From Puccinia triticina (lineage: Eukaryota; Basidiomycota; Pucciniomycetes; Pucciniales; Pucciniaceae), in the NCBI RefSeq assembly GCF_026914185.1, contig NC_070565.1:5890001-5954000 (forward strand): 64,000 bases of DNA, written 5' to 3'. Shown in pieces: positions 1-12,198 of the stretch (position 1 is the stretch's first letter; each line of letters opens with the position of its first letter). Below the pieces are notes generated by a model. It searched no databases, was not told the origin of the DNA, and worked only from the letters and a program-made list of their open reading frames with translations. Both the position numbers and the translations under genes were made by a program.

Positions 1-13
1 TTTTACATTTCAG

Positions 14-1209
14 TCATAAGCTATACGTGAATCGCTTTGCGGAAATAGAGGGAAAAACTAAAAAGACACCTTCTATAGTTTTTACTGTGCTATGTTCATG
101 GAAAGGAAATTCATCCAATCGTCCGCGGCTTCCTGCCTCAGTGAAAATCATGTCGTTCCCGCCCTGGATTGAAATTCGGGTGATCATCAGCACAACAGAA
201 GCCAAGTCTTCTGCAAGGAGATGATTTTCTTAAAGGAAATGGCGACCGACTCTGAGAATCAATATGGGAATTTCGACTTCTGGTCTCAAGCCGTCAGGGA
301 TGAAATCGGACTTGAAGGAAGGTGGGTGGGTAATTAGCTTTTGAGATGACTTGGCTGCGCTGACACACACACATACACACCGATTGTAAATCTTGCAAGA
401 ACTCACTTTTAAAACTTTGCACGCTCTTAAAAATGGCAAAACGCAGAGACAGGAGTTACTTGCGCGGCTAGGCGGAATCCGGCGGACAACAATACTGGCC
501 CATTCGTCGAGGATGTCACGATCTACTAGTGAAGGCTCGCCGAAATTGAACCATTGCACCGCTCCCACCCCTAGAAGAAAACTATGGCACTCAATTTCAA
601 CTATTCACCAATCCCGATTTTTTTCATGCTAACCTTCATCCCATTCCTCTACCGATTCTGGGTGTGCACAGGCGTCGAAGCATTCCTGAAAGGCCCGTTC
701 AACGTAAGGTTCACTGAAAGAAATATCACGGAGTGTTACAGTCGGTTTCGGATTGCGTAATTGTATCCAAAAATGCAGAAGAAAATAGAGAAAGCTTACA
801 GTATTGGAGGAGGGATGCTACAAAGACATAAGCTGAGAACTTTGGAGGGAAAGACGGCCGCCATCCTGAGCACGATCTCCGAGGACCAAGGATGGCTACC
901 AAAGGCGTGCACAGCTTGGATCTGAAGCTTGTCGAGTCCGATAGCAAAGTCTGCGGCGAGCGAGAAGAGATCGACAGGTTTTGATGGAGGGTCCATACTT
1001 CGACCATGGTGGCGAGCATCGAACAAGACTTGGTTGAAAGAGGCTCTAATCGCCGGATGGTCGCAGAAAGCTTTGAGGTAGGAGCTATCCATCAACAGGG
1101 GATGGACCACCATCAGCCACGGTCGTTCAGTGGGGCCGACATCGCCTTCCGTACAATAACTGATTTCGTAGTGAAGCTGGACTCCAGATGATACTGTAAC
1201 AAACGGCAT
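14..1209 (-). CDS. alpha/beta-hydrolase-fold protein, 3' end uncertain at window edge
   Basis: Minus-strand gene. Exons that keep frame are 1209-800, 713-634, 570-407, 310-251 and 163-14, with GT-AG introns between (87-96 bp for the smaller ones). The start is the Met of MPFVTVSSGVQLHYEI; an in-frame Met five codons upstream is possible. Fold markers are an HPLLMDSSYL oxyanion-type loop, LFDARHHGRS after strand 4, the helix region AVHAFGSHPWSSEIVLRMA, and an acid-residue strand rebuilt across the last intron as PILILRGGND. The nucleophile elbow, normally GxSxG, reads G-S-H-P-W, so the usual Ser is missing and classical hydrolase activity is doubtful. No catalytic His motif is visible. The frame after TVKTIEG reaches a stop at 14-16, but a donor-like GTGTCT near 69 suggests the true C-terminus may lie beyond the left edge. 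Substrate unknown. Confidence 0.75.
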
Positions 1210-1743
1210 GATTGCTTCAAACAAAAAAATCGCAATGTCCTCGATGGGCGATCCATCTGAGCTTGAAGCTCATGGGCTCTTATCGAGATCCTGCCATTCT
1301 CTGCTGACAAATCTGACGGCCCATTCGAGGCCTCAGCTCAGAGTCAGCGGATGAAAGTTTTGCCGAAGGTCAACCCTCGCGGAGACGCTCGTCGGAGACA
1401 CCGATGCGGAAGCTGGCCAACCATTTCCTCAATTTCATTAATGTTTGTTTTTCTTCATTTCGATCTCGCTTTTGTAGACATCCTGAATAGGTGGGCATTC
1501 AGACTTCAGGCTCAGCGCATCCATCCATTCTCCAGGTGGGCTGCATCTAACCATGATTGAACATATTTACTGAACATTCCACCTGAAAGCTCCCTCAAGT
1601 CAAGTCTTGGGGAATAGGCAAAGCCATCAATGCTGAGAAGTTGAGATACATTGGCGTGCTGTGCATGTTTTATAAAACTCGACTTCCTTCTAAAGTTCTG
1701 ACAGCGAATGTCGGCGCTTGATTAATGGGGATGTCATTTAACT
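1210..1743. other. intergenic, no gene recognised
   Basis: Upstream side of the hydrolase gene. It contains its likely promoter region, but no convincing core motif or second gene is visible. The short open frames here show no family resemblance. Confidence 0.5.
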
Positions 1744-1797
1744 TCACTAAGTCCCCCCCGAGGGAGGCCAAAGGCCTCCCTCTGGGAGGGCCTTATG
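1744..1797 (+). repeat. AAGTCCC...GGGCCTTA hairpin element, copy
   Basis: An imperfect palindrome starts CACTAAGTCCCCCCC and ends GGGAGGGCCTTATG. The following bases (CAGGTGATTTTGGC, then TGAGA and TTATGCCC) are shared with the copy at 23092-23146. It belongs to the hairpin family whose full elements are at 30323-31532 and 48872-50547. Confidence 0.7.
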
Positions 1798-1887
1798 CCT
1801 TACAGGTGATTTTGGCCTGAGAGTTATGCCCCAAATCCTTGCCTTTTTGTGCTAAGGTCCCTGTACGGTGATGTGTTTTTTTGTAAT

Positions 1888-2005
1888 CACCCCGTACATT
1901 TTCACTAAGACTCATCAGAAGCGTGGCTATCTCCAGCCACCTTCTGCACCCCGTACATTTTCACTAAGACTCATCAGAAGCGTGGCTATCTCCAGCCACC
2001 TTCTG
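1888..2005 (+). repeat. exact tandem duplication of a 59-bp unit
   Basis: Two head-to-tail copies, 1888-1946 and 1947-2005, start CACCCCGTACATTTTCAC and end CCAGCCACCTTCTG. I see no difference between them, so the duplication is recent or the region was collapsed or expanded in assembly. Confidence 0.9.
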
Positions 2006-5000
2006 GTGTATTTTTCTCCTTCCCAAACCAAGGAATTTAAACACAAAAAAACTCGTCCTGGCTAGAACAGACAATTGATCACTGTTTTTCCAACTGGCTC
2101 CCTTGGGATTTGTAGTGAATAGCCAAAAATAGCCCGGTTCACATTGGATTTTTAAGGCCATTTTTATCCATTTTATCATTAAAATTTATCATTTTTTTCA
2201 AGTTGGTCAGATTCTTCTGAAACTACTTTTTCTGATGATTGAAAAATTTGTCAAAATTTTATGATAAAATCAGATAAAAATAGGTTAAAAGTTGCCAACA
2301 TGAACTGGGCTAATGCATGTTCCCACACGCATCCTGCGGCCTTTTGACATTCTCAGATCTTTCAGAGCAGTGAATCCTGGATACCTGTCATTTTTTTTCC
2401 TTGAGGCAAGTGTATGGATTTGCACTAAAAATGCTGTTTTAACAATCTCTGGGTTGGCTTTTGCCATCCACCATCTTTGATGGATCATTGTGAGTGAGGC
2501 AGAAGGACTTCTGATGATATTAATGCACCAGAAATTAGACAAGATGTTGATATTCCATCTGATCCAAAATAATTGTTGGAATCCTTGGAGGTGAAGGAGC
2601 TATACCAATGGGAACACTTGTCAAAATCAGTGTTTTTGGCCTTTGCTCTCAGTCCTAAATCACCAATACCGCATAAGTCCCTCTGGTGGAGGCTCTTTGC
2701 GCCCCTGCCTTTGGACTTAGTTAAGTTTGGGATGTCATCCATTCTTCTTGGCCAAGCCTGCATGGGTAGTCTTCAAACGCGGTGGTTGAAATTGCATTTG
2801 GATTTGTTTACCTAAAAATCATAATAATTTTGACGGTGAGATGCCAGTGCAAGTACAGACTGAATCTCCCCAAAATCCAGTCTTTGTGTTTTGTAAATCA
2901 AATTTCTGAGGCCATTCATCCAGTTTCAATAGGAGGCTTCACAATTGAAATTTACAAAACTTTAGGACACATTTTAAGGTGTTTATGAACATTTTTTTTA
3001 AATTGATACATTGGACTGATTGATCAGTATATCTTGCTGTTGTATATTTTACCGGATTATTAGAATTTTGTTCACAAAGGCCTTAAATTTAGTTCCAAAT
3101 TTTAGTAAAATTCAATTGTGAATCCCACTGACTTGAAAGGTCTTTTAACACTCTGCACAATGAGAGGGGGAAGATGTTTGTTTTTAGTTACACATTGATG
3201 CTAGAGCTGAGCAGGCAATCCAGACTCCATGGACCATATATAAATATGATTTTTAATTGTGTGGTAGCAATTTTTCAGTTGTAGTTGTGTGCCGGCTTTC
3301 TTGAGGAGCTGCTTTCCAATTTTTGCTGACTGACACATAGCTGGTGCAGGTGTAATTGTAATTTATTAAGATTCCAGCAAGCATCAGCATTTTAAAGTCT
3401 GTAGCCTTGGGAAGATTATGCTTCATCAAGCAGATATCTTTGGAGTCCCAAGTTTTCTCCCTTCAATGAGGATCTTGTGAGATGTTCTAACTTTTTGAAA
3501 CAGCAGCTGTTTTTGTGAGAATACATGCCTAGGTGAACAGCACCAATCTCATAAATTGAGAAAGGTGCTGGGATCTAAATCAGCTGCGGAATTTGGTAAG
3601 CATTGCAAACCACTTCCGCAGTCTAAATCAGCACCGCAAGGTTGTGAAAACTGAAAAAATCCTGCTGATGCGCATAGGTACAACCATTGGGAGTAGCAAG
3701 ATTAGGCTCAAGGAAACTCCTGGCCCAAGAACTCTATCCAAGAGAATAACAACCAGTACCAGAGGTAAGCAGTAGTTATAACTCAAGTATCAAAGGAAGA
3801 TTGTAGCTAATGCTCAATCAAAAATCATCTCTTAGACCAAGTCAAAGTAGATCAGTCAGAACACACCAAGTCAACTCATCCTGTAGGAGACCAAATTGGT
3901 AAGAGTGTTCATGGACTGAGATGAAAGCTAGCGGAAAGCTGAAGTCAGAGCAACATTAAAATCTTCCAGATAATGTTGCAACACTCTTTTGCCGCATTTC
4001 TGACAAGCAATAAAACTGGATACAAAAGGCCAGAAAGGCTGTATCTAAGTAAGGAGTAATTACCATCCTATGAAGATGTAAAAGAGTGATGACTGACAAG
4101 TTACTTCATTCTAATCAGATCATTCAGATCCTGCAACTCCAGTTGCGCTAGACAGTTCTATTCTCTAGTTTCATTGTCTCTTATCTCATTAGATAGTGGC
4201 CAGCCATCTGCTCTTAGGTAAACAGATCTCCCCTGTCTGATGCATAGCATAAACTTGTATCTACAATTAGAGAAGAGTCTCGTAAAGAAATCAATCTTAG
4301 TTCTTTAAATTCCTTCAGTTTTCCCAATAACCCACCAGGGGAGAAAGGATGGCACTCCCCAGAGAGTGCCAGACCATAAATTCCTGCAGCAACCCTGGTG
4401 TGTATCAAGCATTTAAAAATGTGTGACAGATATGCAACTTAAGCTTGTGTCAATAGGAATGCTATGTTCACCTCAGGATGATCTCATATTTATCCTAACC
4501 TCATGGCAAAGCTCAAATCTTCACCTGAACCAATGATCATCTCCAGCTTGACTCAACTTGAGCCAATTTCAATGGTTGTTCCAGCTGAGGATCCTGAAAG
4601 CCATGTTTCTATCAGAAAAGGTAAATCTTGTTCAGCTTCACTGTGCACAGGAAAGCTCTAATAACAGAGCCACAAGGGGACCTCAAGATGTATGCATCTC
4701 CTGGTTATCATTTCAGGGTGGTAAAATCCAACTTCTCTATCAGATAGACCTGAAGTGGAAGGAGGTGGAAGACACCAGAATCATTTCTTAACTGCCTGGC
4801 ATGTTGCAACAATTGTGTTCAGGCCAAAAATTGTTCAAATGAGATGTAATTAGCATCATTTTTTGAAATCACCTCACCACTGGAAACACATGATCCCCTG
4901 GGCTTCACAGTGTAACAGTCGCTCCTCACCAGACATGAGTAGTGGCTACCTTATCCAGGATTTTCCATTAAGTTATAAAGTGTGTGAAAAAGTGTGGTCT

Positions 5001-5019
5001 GGTGAATCACTCTTGTTAC
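2006..5019. other. AT-rich intergenic DNA, no gene recognised
   Basis: About 3 kb without a supported gene. Open frames are short and without family features. The only structured piece I see is a box at 4333-4378 reading CACCAGGGGAGA through GAGTGCCAGACCATAA. Variants of it recur at 12984-13030, 16931-16973, 17729-17770 and 21596-21634. Confidence 0.5.
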
Positions 5020-6620
5020 CAACCTTCCATCAACAGAGTTTTGATGCCAAGGTTGTACTGGACATTTGAGGGAGTGTGTCTCCTCAAATGGCCAACACAA
5101 AACTGCCACCAAGAGGAGTATTCACTCTGTTTGATGGCAGAGTTGTACCATCCATTGAAGGGTGTGTGTACTCCCTTCAATAGCTGCTACAACCCAGCCA
5201 TTGAAGGAAGTGTGAATTTATCCTCATGGCTGGTACAGAGCGCTGGTCAATGGGAGGCAACATGCTTATGATGGCTGATTTGTACCTGTACCAGTCATTG
5301 AAGGGATTTTCAACTCCTCTTGATGGTGGGTACAAATCAGCCATGAATTTCACCCTCAAATTTGAGAAAACTTCAGGGTGGAAATGGTTGAACAGGATCT
5401 TGTGAAATTGCTGGCCTATTTCACAGTTGCACCTGTAGGATGCAGCTAGTGGGAAACTCCCTTCAATGGCTGGTTTTTACTGTCCATCAAAGTGATTGTG
5501 TCTCCTCAATGGCTGGTACAACCCAGCTGTCAGGAGGATTTCCCACCCCCTCAATCCCTTTGATGGCAGAGTTGTACCAGAAATCAAAGGGATATTGTAC
5601 TCCTTTTCATGGCAGATACAGCCTATTGATCATAGGGGGTTTGAACTCCCCCCAATGCAGGCTGGTATAGCTCAGACATTGGATGCAGACTCCCTTCAAT
5701 AGCTGTTTTGCACCGGACATTGGAGGGAGTTCAAAATTGGTTTGATGACTGTTACAACTTGGCCATCAAAGCCCTTCAATGGCTGAGTTGTAACAGACAT
5801 TGACTCCCTTTGATGGTAATTGCAACCTGGCCATCAAAGGGAGTCTGCCTCCAATGGCCAAGTTGTACCTGCCATCAACTCCTATTGATGGCAGGTAAAA
5901 CCTTTCCATGAATTTACTCACCCTGATGTTTGGGCAAACATCAGGGTGACAATGTTGAACAGGATCTTCATGTGAAATCAATGGCCTATGTCACAGGTAG
6001 ACCTGTAGGATGAAACTAGCAGGCGACTCCCTTTGATGGCCGGATTTTAATGGCCATCAAAGGGAGGGTGTCTCCTCAATGGCCGGTACAACCCTGCCAT
6101 CAAGAGGATTTCCCACTCCGCCACTAACTTTGATGGAAGAGTTGTACCAGCCATAAAAGGGAGTGTGCACTCCTTTTGATGGCTGCTGCAGCCCAGCCAC
6201 TGATTGCATTGGAAATCAAAGGAAGTATGAAGTCCATTTGATGACTGTTAAAACTTGGCCATTGAAGCCCTTTGATGGCTGAGTTTTAACAGCTATCAAA
6301 CAGGGTCTGTACTCCCTTTTATGGCCAGTGGAACCCAGCCATCAAAGGGAGTCTGCATCCAAATCAATGGCCAAGTTGTACCCAGTACCCACCATCAACT
6401 CCTCTTGATGACAGGTACAACCTGGCCATGAATGTAACACTGATGTTTGGCGGAACATCAGGGTGACAATGTTTTACAGGATCTTCATGTGATATTGCTG
6501 GACTATGTCACAGGTGGATATGTATGCAACTAGGGTGCAACTCCCTTCAATGGCTGGGTTGTACTGGTCATCAAAGGGAGTGTGTCTCCTCAATGGCCAG
6601 TACAAACCTGCCATCAAGAG
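5020..6620. repeat. hairpin-unit array 1 (CATCAAAGGGAGT type)
   Basis: About 1.6 kb of degenerate, alternately inverted units of roughly 40-60 bp. The core is GCCATCAAAGGGAGT, a short spacer, then ACTCCCTTTGATGGC. Linkers such as GGTTGTACCAG or CTGGTACAACC are themselves self-complementary. Two inner stretches (around 5341-5445 and 5896-6010) are near-duplicates, showing larger segments were also amplified. The array is cut by the Copia element after 6620 and resumes briefly at 12115. It is not a CRISPR: units diverge, invert and have no uniform spacers. Confidence 0.85.
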
Positions 6621-6720
6621 TGTAGTGGTGTGGGGTGTGCAAACTCCACATTTGGAGTGTGGAGAGTTCAAGAGGCGGGCGGGATGGAGCAATGGATACT
6701 TAAGGATTCTAGCTACAACA
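6621..6720 (+). repeat. 5' LTR of the Copia element (100 bp)
   Basis: Starts TGTAGTGGTGTG and ends AGCTACAACA. It is unusually short for an LTR. The sequence after it (GATTAAGAGTCCCC) should hold the primer-binding site, but I could not match it to a tRNA 3' end. Confidence 0.93.
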
Positions 6721-7077
6721 GATTAAGAGTCCCCGATCTACCAACGGGCTAGCCTCTATCGATCGACTTCCAGCAGCATACGACCCGGTTTATGGTAAAA
6801 ACCCGTTGAGACCAACCGGAATTATCGGGACCTCTACCTCCACCGACGAGAGCAAAACGTCCGAAATAGACAAAGGCATACAAGGCGCTTTTGAAGCTAC
6901 CTCCATTACCTCCATCTCCAATCGAAGAGAAGGCAGATCCTTTAGACATCGAACGTCCTCCGTCTTTGTTTCTATCGGCTATATCATACATCTTCTCCAA
7001 AACAGTAACTCGGCACATCAACAAAGGGCTCTCGACTTCGACTTCGGCTCCGGCTCCCCTAAACCATTGCACCGTAC

Positions 7078-7553
7078 CAACGGTGGGCCGCTACGCTACA
7101 CTACGCTACAGGGCCACTTAGCGTTAGCGTAGCGGCAAAAAGCGCCCGCTCATTTTGAGTAGCGTTAGCGCGCTGTTAGCGCCGCTACGCTGCGCTACGT
7201 TTCAGCGGCGCTAACAGCGCGCCAATTGTATGTTAGTGTTAGCGCGCCGCTACAGTCACTACGCTACGCTACGCTGCGCTACAGCGCTTTTAGCGGAAAA
7301 AAGGCCTTTTTTTCAGCTAAAAGCACTGTGGCGCACCGTAGCGCGCGCTCTTTTGCGCCCTGCGTGTGTAGCGTTAGCGCAATTGCGCGCATCTGCGCTA
7401 ACGCTACGCTAACAGCTAAATTAGCTGCGCACCCTTTGCGCGTAGCGTTAGCGTAGAAAGGCGCAATTCCGCTAACGCTACGCTAAAAGTTAGCGGAATT
7501 CCGCTACGCTACGCCACGCTAACGCTACGGTTAGCGTAGCTGGCCCACCGTTG
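7078..7553. mobile_element. TAGCG/CGCTA foldback element inside the Copia leader
   Basis: A 476-bp insertion with inverted ends (left CAACGGTGGGCCGCTACGC; right complement CAACGGTGGGCCAGCTACG) and ACCGTAC repeated on both sides (7071-7077, 7554-7560). The interior is almost wholly built from the words TAGCG and CGCTA in both orientations, so it can fold on itself in many registers. The CAACGGTGGG end is shared with the TAACG-rich element at 49809-50185. No transposase is encoded. Confidence 0.8.
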
Positions 7554-7733
7554 ACCGTACCAAGTCCATTTGGATTACCAATAACCGTCCTCATTCCTGT
7601 GGCTGAGTATTGACCGAATATAAACGCACCCCGAAATACGTCACCATCCTATTCACCCTCGGATACGTCGTCAACGGAAAGTCTGTCGAGAGTATCTGAA
7701 TTTTCGTTAGATTCAGGATCCCCAATTGCTTCC

Positions 7734-10700
7734 ATGTCACAATCAACATCCGAGGTATCTCCGAAAACAAAATTTCTGCAACAACCGGGAATTTACAAGC
7801 AAGACGTTGAACCCCTGGCCGCTGATGGGTCAAACTTTACCAAATGGAAGCGAAGCCTCAACCGCGTTCTGCTCCTCACGCTCAACATCCCAAATCTTTT
7901 TGACTATCCAGCCAATTACACCAAAGTCAAGAGTCAGGAAAACACCAGCATCTTATACCTTATTCAGATCACCATTCACGATGAACTTCAATCAATCATG
8001 GACCGCTTCGTTACCGGCACCAAAGCTTTTGATGCCCTTCAGACCAACTTTCAAGGAACGGTACGATTCCGGCAAATGGAGCTCATCGACAAACTGCTTG
8101 AGTTTCGAGTCACTGGTCCAAATACTGATCCGTCTCAGGTCCAAGGTTTTTTCAACATACTCTTCGACACATTTGCGGATCTCAAAAAGGTGGGGGCTCC
8201 TATATCCCCCTTGGTTGAGAGCCTCATTCTCCAGGCCGTTTACCCGGTACCTCCTTCAATGTCACGTTCGCAAATGTTCCAAAACATCTCACTACAACTC
8301 GGTTCGAAAGAGGGTATCACAGCGAGAGATGTTCAAACCATCATCACCTCGGCCTATGGCGAAAGCATTCGTTTTGATTCCAACAGTCAAATGAACGTAT
8401 CTGTCTTCCGATCTTATCCTGCTCCGTCCGGCCCTAATGTTCCAATGTGGAACAATACCCCACAACCGCCCTGGAATCAGTCCCAACAACAATCAACAAG
8501 CCGTCCTGTCAATCGTGGCGGTACTGCGAGTCAAACCCAACAAAGTCCGCATCCAAACCAGCAACCCCGACACCCTAACGTGGGCACACCGGGCAATCCC
8601 ACAGTCGATGACATCTTGGCTGCGCTCAATAACATTCGTAAAGGCAACCAAGGCCCAAGCGACCCCAACATCTACAATGGCAGGCCGTGTTCTTACTGCA
8701 AGGCAATGGGTCATTGGAGTTCTTCTTGTCCAACCCTCCGCAGCGATGCCAAGCTGCCGCCACCCAACACGGTCATTGGTCGCCCCGCTTCCGGTTACGC
8801 CCGTCAGGCCGCACCACCGAACGACCCACCCACCGGCATTGATCAGAATGCGGCAGTTCGATCAGCGGTGGGCGCGGATGCAAATGGTGCTGCCGGCGCA
8901 GGCACGGTTTTGGATTCTGGGGCGACCCACCACGTGAGCGGATCTTTCCATTTATTTTCGTCTCTTCGTCCTCTTCAACCAACCATCAAACTAAATCTGG
9001 CCTCTTCTTCTGGTTCGATGACGGCAACCCACAGTGGTCACCTGAAGATGGCCAATGGGGCTGGTACCCTAACCATCCCGAGAGTGCTGTTCAGTCCGGA
9101 GATGTTGGGCACGCTTATTAGCTTAGGACAACTTATCAACTCGGGATTTCGACCAGCATTCTTGCCGAATCATGACATTCTTTTAACTTCCTCGTTTGCT
9201 TCGATTACCGCACATTATCTCAACCGATCTTGGATCGTTAATGCCGACTCTTTCAAGTTTTTTCATCCTTCTGTCTATCAAGTTTCCACTTGATCCTTGT
9301 CCAAAATCATTTCGCCGTCATACAATTGGCACTGCCGATTAGGCCATGTATCCGATTCGGTGGTGAAAGATTTTCTCCGGCGTTTTGTTCCAACCTTTGA
9401 CCTAAAATCTTGGCAACCCTTCATTTGTGAAACATGCAAGCAAACGAAAAGTGAATGTCGAAGACAATCTCTACCTGAAATCATCCCGCGAGAAAACCGC
9501 CTAGACCTTTTAGTCTCTGATGTCATGGGCCCGTTTGACCCAGACAACTCCGGTAACAGATTCCTCCTCACGGTGCGGGACCATGCGACCACATATTCAT
9601 TTGTTTTTCCATCAAAGTCACGATCTGAAGTACCACACATAATAATTGCTCTTGTGAAGAAGATTGTACTTCATTTTGGCTCAGCTCCAAAGTTTATTCG
9701 CTGCGATAACGCCAAGGAATACACAGTCCAACCCTTGATAAATTACCTTGAATCCATCGGCAGCAATCTCATTTTTACCTCACCTTACACTCCGGAACAG
9801 AACAGCGAAGCCGAACGACTCAACAGGACCCTTGGCAACATTGCTTGGTCGACGCTCGCCCACTCTGAACTGCCGTCAAAATTATGGTCTTATGCATACA
9901 GATGTGCATGCTTTCTCATTAACCGGATATCAAACCAGCGCTGCAAAACAACTCCCCTCGAATTGTGGTCTGGATGACAACCCAATGCTACAACTTTCTA
10001 CCCATTTGGTGCTCGTGCAACAATACACATCCCAAAGGAACGGCGTCGAAAATTGGACCAACGGGGATGGACAGGATACCTGGTGGGATATCAAGATGAT
10101 GAGCGCGGGTGGTTTTTTTGGAATCCTCTTTTGCAAAAGGTGGTCAATTCAGAGTGTGCCACGTTCCTTGATTTCCAAGGCAAACCCTTATTTCCGGTTC
10201 CTGCCACACTTGCTAACAATCCTAATGTTCGTAGAGTCTTGACACTTGGACAAGAACGGACCAAAGAAATTTGTGATGATCAAGACAACCAGGTGGAACA
10301 TCTACAAGCCATCTCCGACGCAGACATACCGACAACATTAAAAGCCGCACTTAAAGCTCCGAACTCCGCCGAATGGCGCAAGGCGTGCCTATCTGAGTGG
10401 GCTCAACTGGAAGAAATTGACACATTCAAGATAGAAGAAAAGGAAAAGAAACACTCAATTGGGACCCAATTCGTTTTTGACATCAAGCGGAATCCGGATG
10501 GTTTGATAAACAAACTGAAAGCGCGTTTTGTGGTGCGTGGGTTCAAACAGCAACTCGGAAGGGACGTGCGGTCAACATTTGCTCCGACGGCGTCGCTGTC
10601 CACTCTGCGTGTGCTACTCAATCTGGCGATCAGGAACAAATGGAACATTAACTCCTTCGACATCACCGGAGCTTTTGTTCACAGCCCTATTGACGAAACA

Positions 10701-11837
10701 ATTTACGTTGACCCGCCAGTAGAGTTATTTCCAAACCTTGCGGGAAAAGTTCTTCGATTAAAAAAAGCGCTATACAGCACTCAACAAGCCAGCCGTTGCT
10801 GGTGGAAACACTTCAAAGGGTTGCTCCACGGTTGGGGTTTTGATTGTGATGAAGTGGAAGAATGTCTCTACAGGTACAAGAGAGGCGACTCGGTCATTAT
10901 TGTGTGGATTCACGTCGACGATGGGATCGTCTTTGGGAATTTTCAGCAAGATATCAACTTATTCCGCGAGAAAATGGAAGGCAGTCTACGTGTGAAGTGG
11001 GATTCCAAGCCCAACAAACTAGTTGGCATTCGGCTAGAATATGAAGATGACTGTATTTTTCTAAGTCAACATTTACTCATCGACCAACTTGTCAATAAGT
11101 ACCGGGACGAAGTTAATCCGAACTTGGTTCCCATGAACACTCTGTTACCTGGCAAGAATCTCACGACATCGTGGGGGGAACCGGTATCAGCTACATTGTT
11201 TCAGTCTCTCATAGGCTCGATCAACTGCCTCGCCCTCGGAACTAGGCCCGACATAAGCTTTGCGGTAAACTATCTGGCTCGGTTCAGTTCTAATCCGAAC
11301 GAGTCCCATTGGAATTCTCTGTCTCATCTAGTACAACACATACATACGACTCGGTCCAAGCGTCTCTGTTTAAACCCACTAGGCAACGACTTGACCACGT
11401 GGGTAGATGCAAACTGGGGCGGAGAATTCCAACGTTCGACTTCAGGCTTCATAATCACTCTTTTTGGTAGCCCTGTGGCTTGGGGTTCACAGCGTCAAAA
11501 AGTGGTTGCGACATCAACTTGTGCGGCGGAATTTATATCACTAGGCTCATTGGTCGATTTTCTTCTGTTCCTCATTCCTATTATTAAATCACTCGACATA
11601 AATCCAACACTCAAAATCTTATGTGATAACCGTGCGGCGGTTCTGGTTTCTGACAATAATGCTTCCAAGGGACGTATGAAGAGCTTGGAACGTAATTTTT
11701 TCTTTGTCAATGATGCAGTCCGGGAACACAACATCCAACTCGAATGGGTATCAACATCGGAAAATTTGGCGGATTTCTTCACCAAAACACTCAGGGCGAA
11801 TCTACATGCGACATCATTGGGCAAAATATTAGTATAA
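7734..11837 (+). pseudogene. Copia gag-pol polyprotein with two in-frame TGA codons
   Basis: One reading frame of about 1,367 codons starts at ATG 7734. It is interrupted only by TGA at 9291-9293 (between protease and integrase) and TGA at 9975-9977 (after the integrase core); there is no frameshift. Order: Gag with zinc knuckle CSYCKAMGHWSSSC near 8694; protease DSGATHHVSG near 8920; integrase with H-H-C-C finger (HCRLGHV and CETCKQTKS) and catalytic segments LVSDVMGPF, IRCDNAKEY and PEQNSEAERLNRTLG; reverse transcriptase with FDITGAFVHSPI and HVDDG (in place of the usual YVDD); RNase H with WVDANWGG and STCAAEFISL. PR-IN-RT-RH order defines Copia. It would give particle protein, replication enzymes and integration if the stops were absent. 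Confidence 0.95.
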
Positions 11838-12014
11838 CTACAACAATCTTAATTCCCTCATCTAGTTGTTATTTTTTCTTCTTCTCTTTCCTATATGTCA
11901 TGTTTCTACTCTCTCTCAAAAAATCCCTCAACATTTCATGTTTTCCTCATTATTTTTTTCTTTCTTCTTCTCCTTATCAACTTTGTATTTAGAGGTGTGG
12001 AGTTTGAGGGGGGG

Positions 12015-12114
12015 TGTAGTGGTGTGGGGTGTGCAAACTCCACATTTGGAGTGTGGAGAGTTCAAGAGGCGGGCGGGATGGAGCAATGGATACTTAAGGA
12101 TTCTAGCTACAACA
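12015..12114 (+). repeat. 3' LTR of the Copia element (100 bp)
   Basis: No difference seen from the 5' LTR at 6621-6720. Preceded by the purine run used for plus-strand priming and followed by the AAGAG target duplication. Confidence 0.93.
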
Positions 12115-12198
12115 AAGAGGATTCCCCAATCCCCTGACTGAGCAATATCACCCGCTCTCCAGTTCATCATGGCCAAGCAACAGCTGCAGGAAACCACT

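Larger units (their letters stand above)
6621..12114 (+). mobile_element. complete Ty1/Copia LTR retrotransposon with 5-bp target duplication
   Basis: The 100-bp LTRs at 6621-6720 and 12015-12114 begin TGTAGTGG and end CTACAACA, and I find no difference between them. The flanks carry AAGAG on the left (6616-6620) and AAGAG on the right (12115-12119). A polypurine run, GAGTTTGAGGGGGGG, sits just before the 3' LTR. The insertion point is inside hairpin array 1: joining the flanks gives CCATCAAGAGGATTCCCC, which matches another unit of that array. The internal gag-pol frame is interrupted by two TGA codons, and the leader has gained a foldback element (7078-7553). Identical LTRs imply recent insertion. 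Confidence 0.95.

Noticed and set aside
5020..6620. CRISPR-like array
   Set aside because: Units diverge, alternate in orientation and lack constant repeats with unique spacers; the genome is eukaryotic.
9291..9977. Programmed stop readthrough or genetic-code change at TGA
   Set aside because: Host genes here use TGA-free frames and end in TAG or TAA as well; CpG decay explains the stops. Kept only as a minor alternative.
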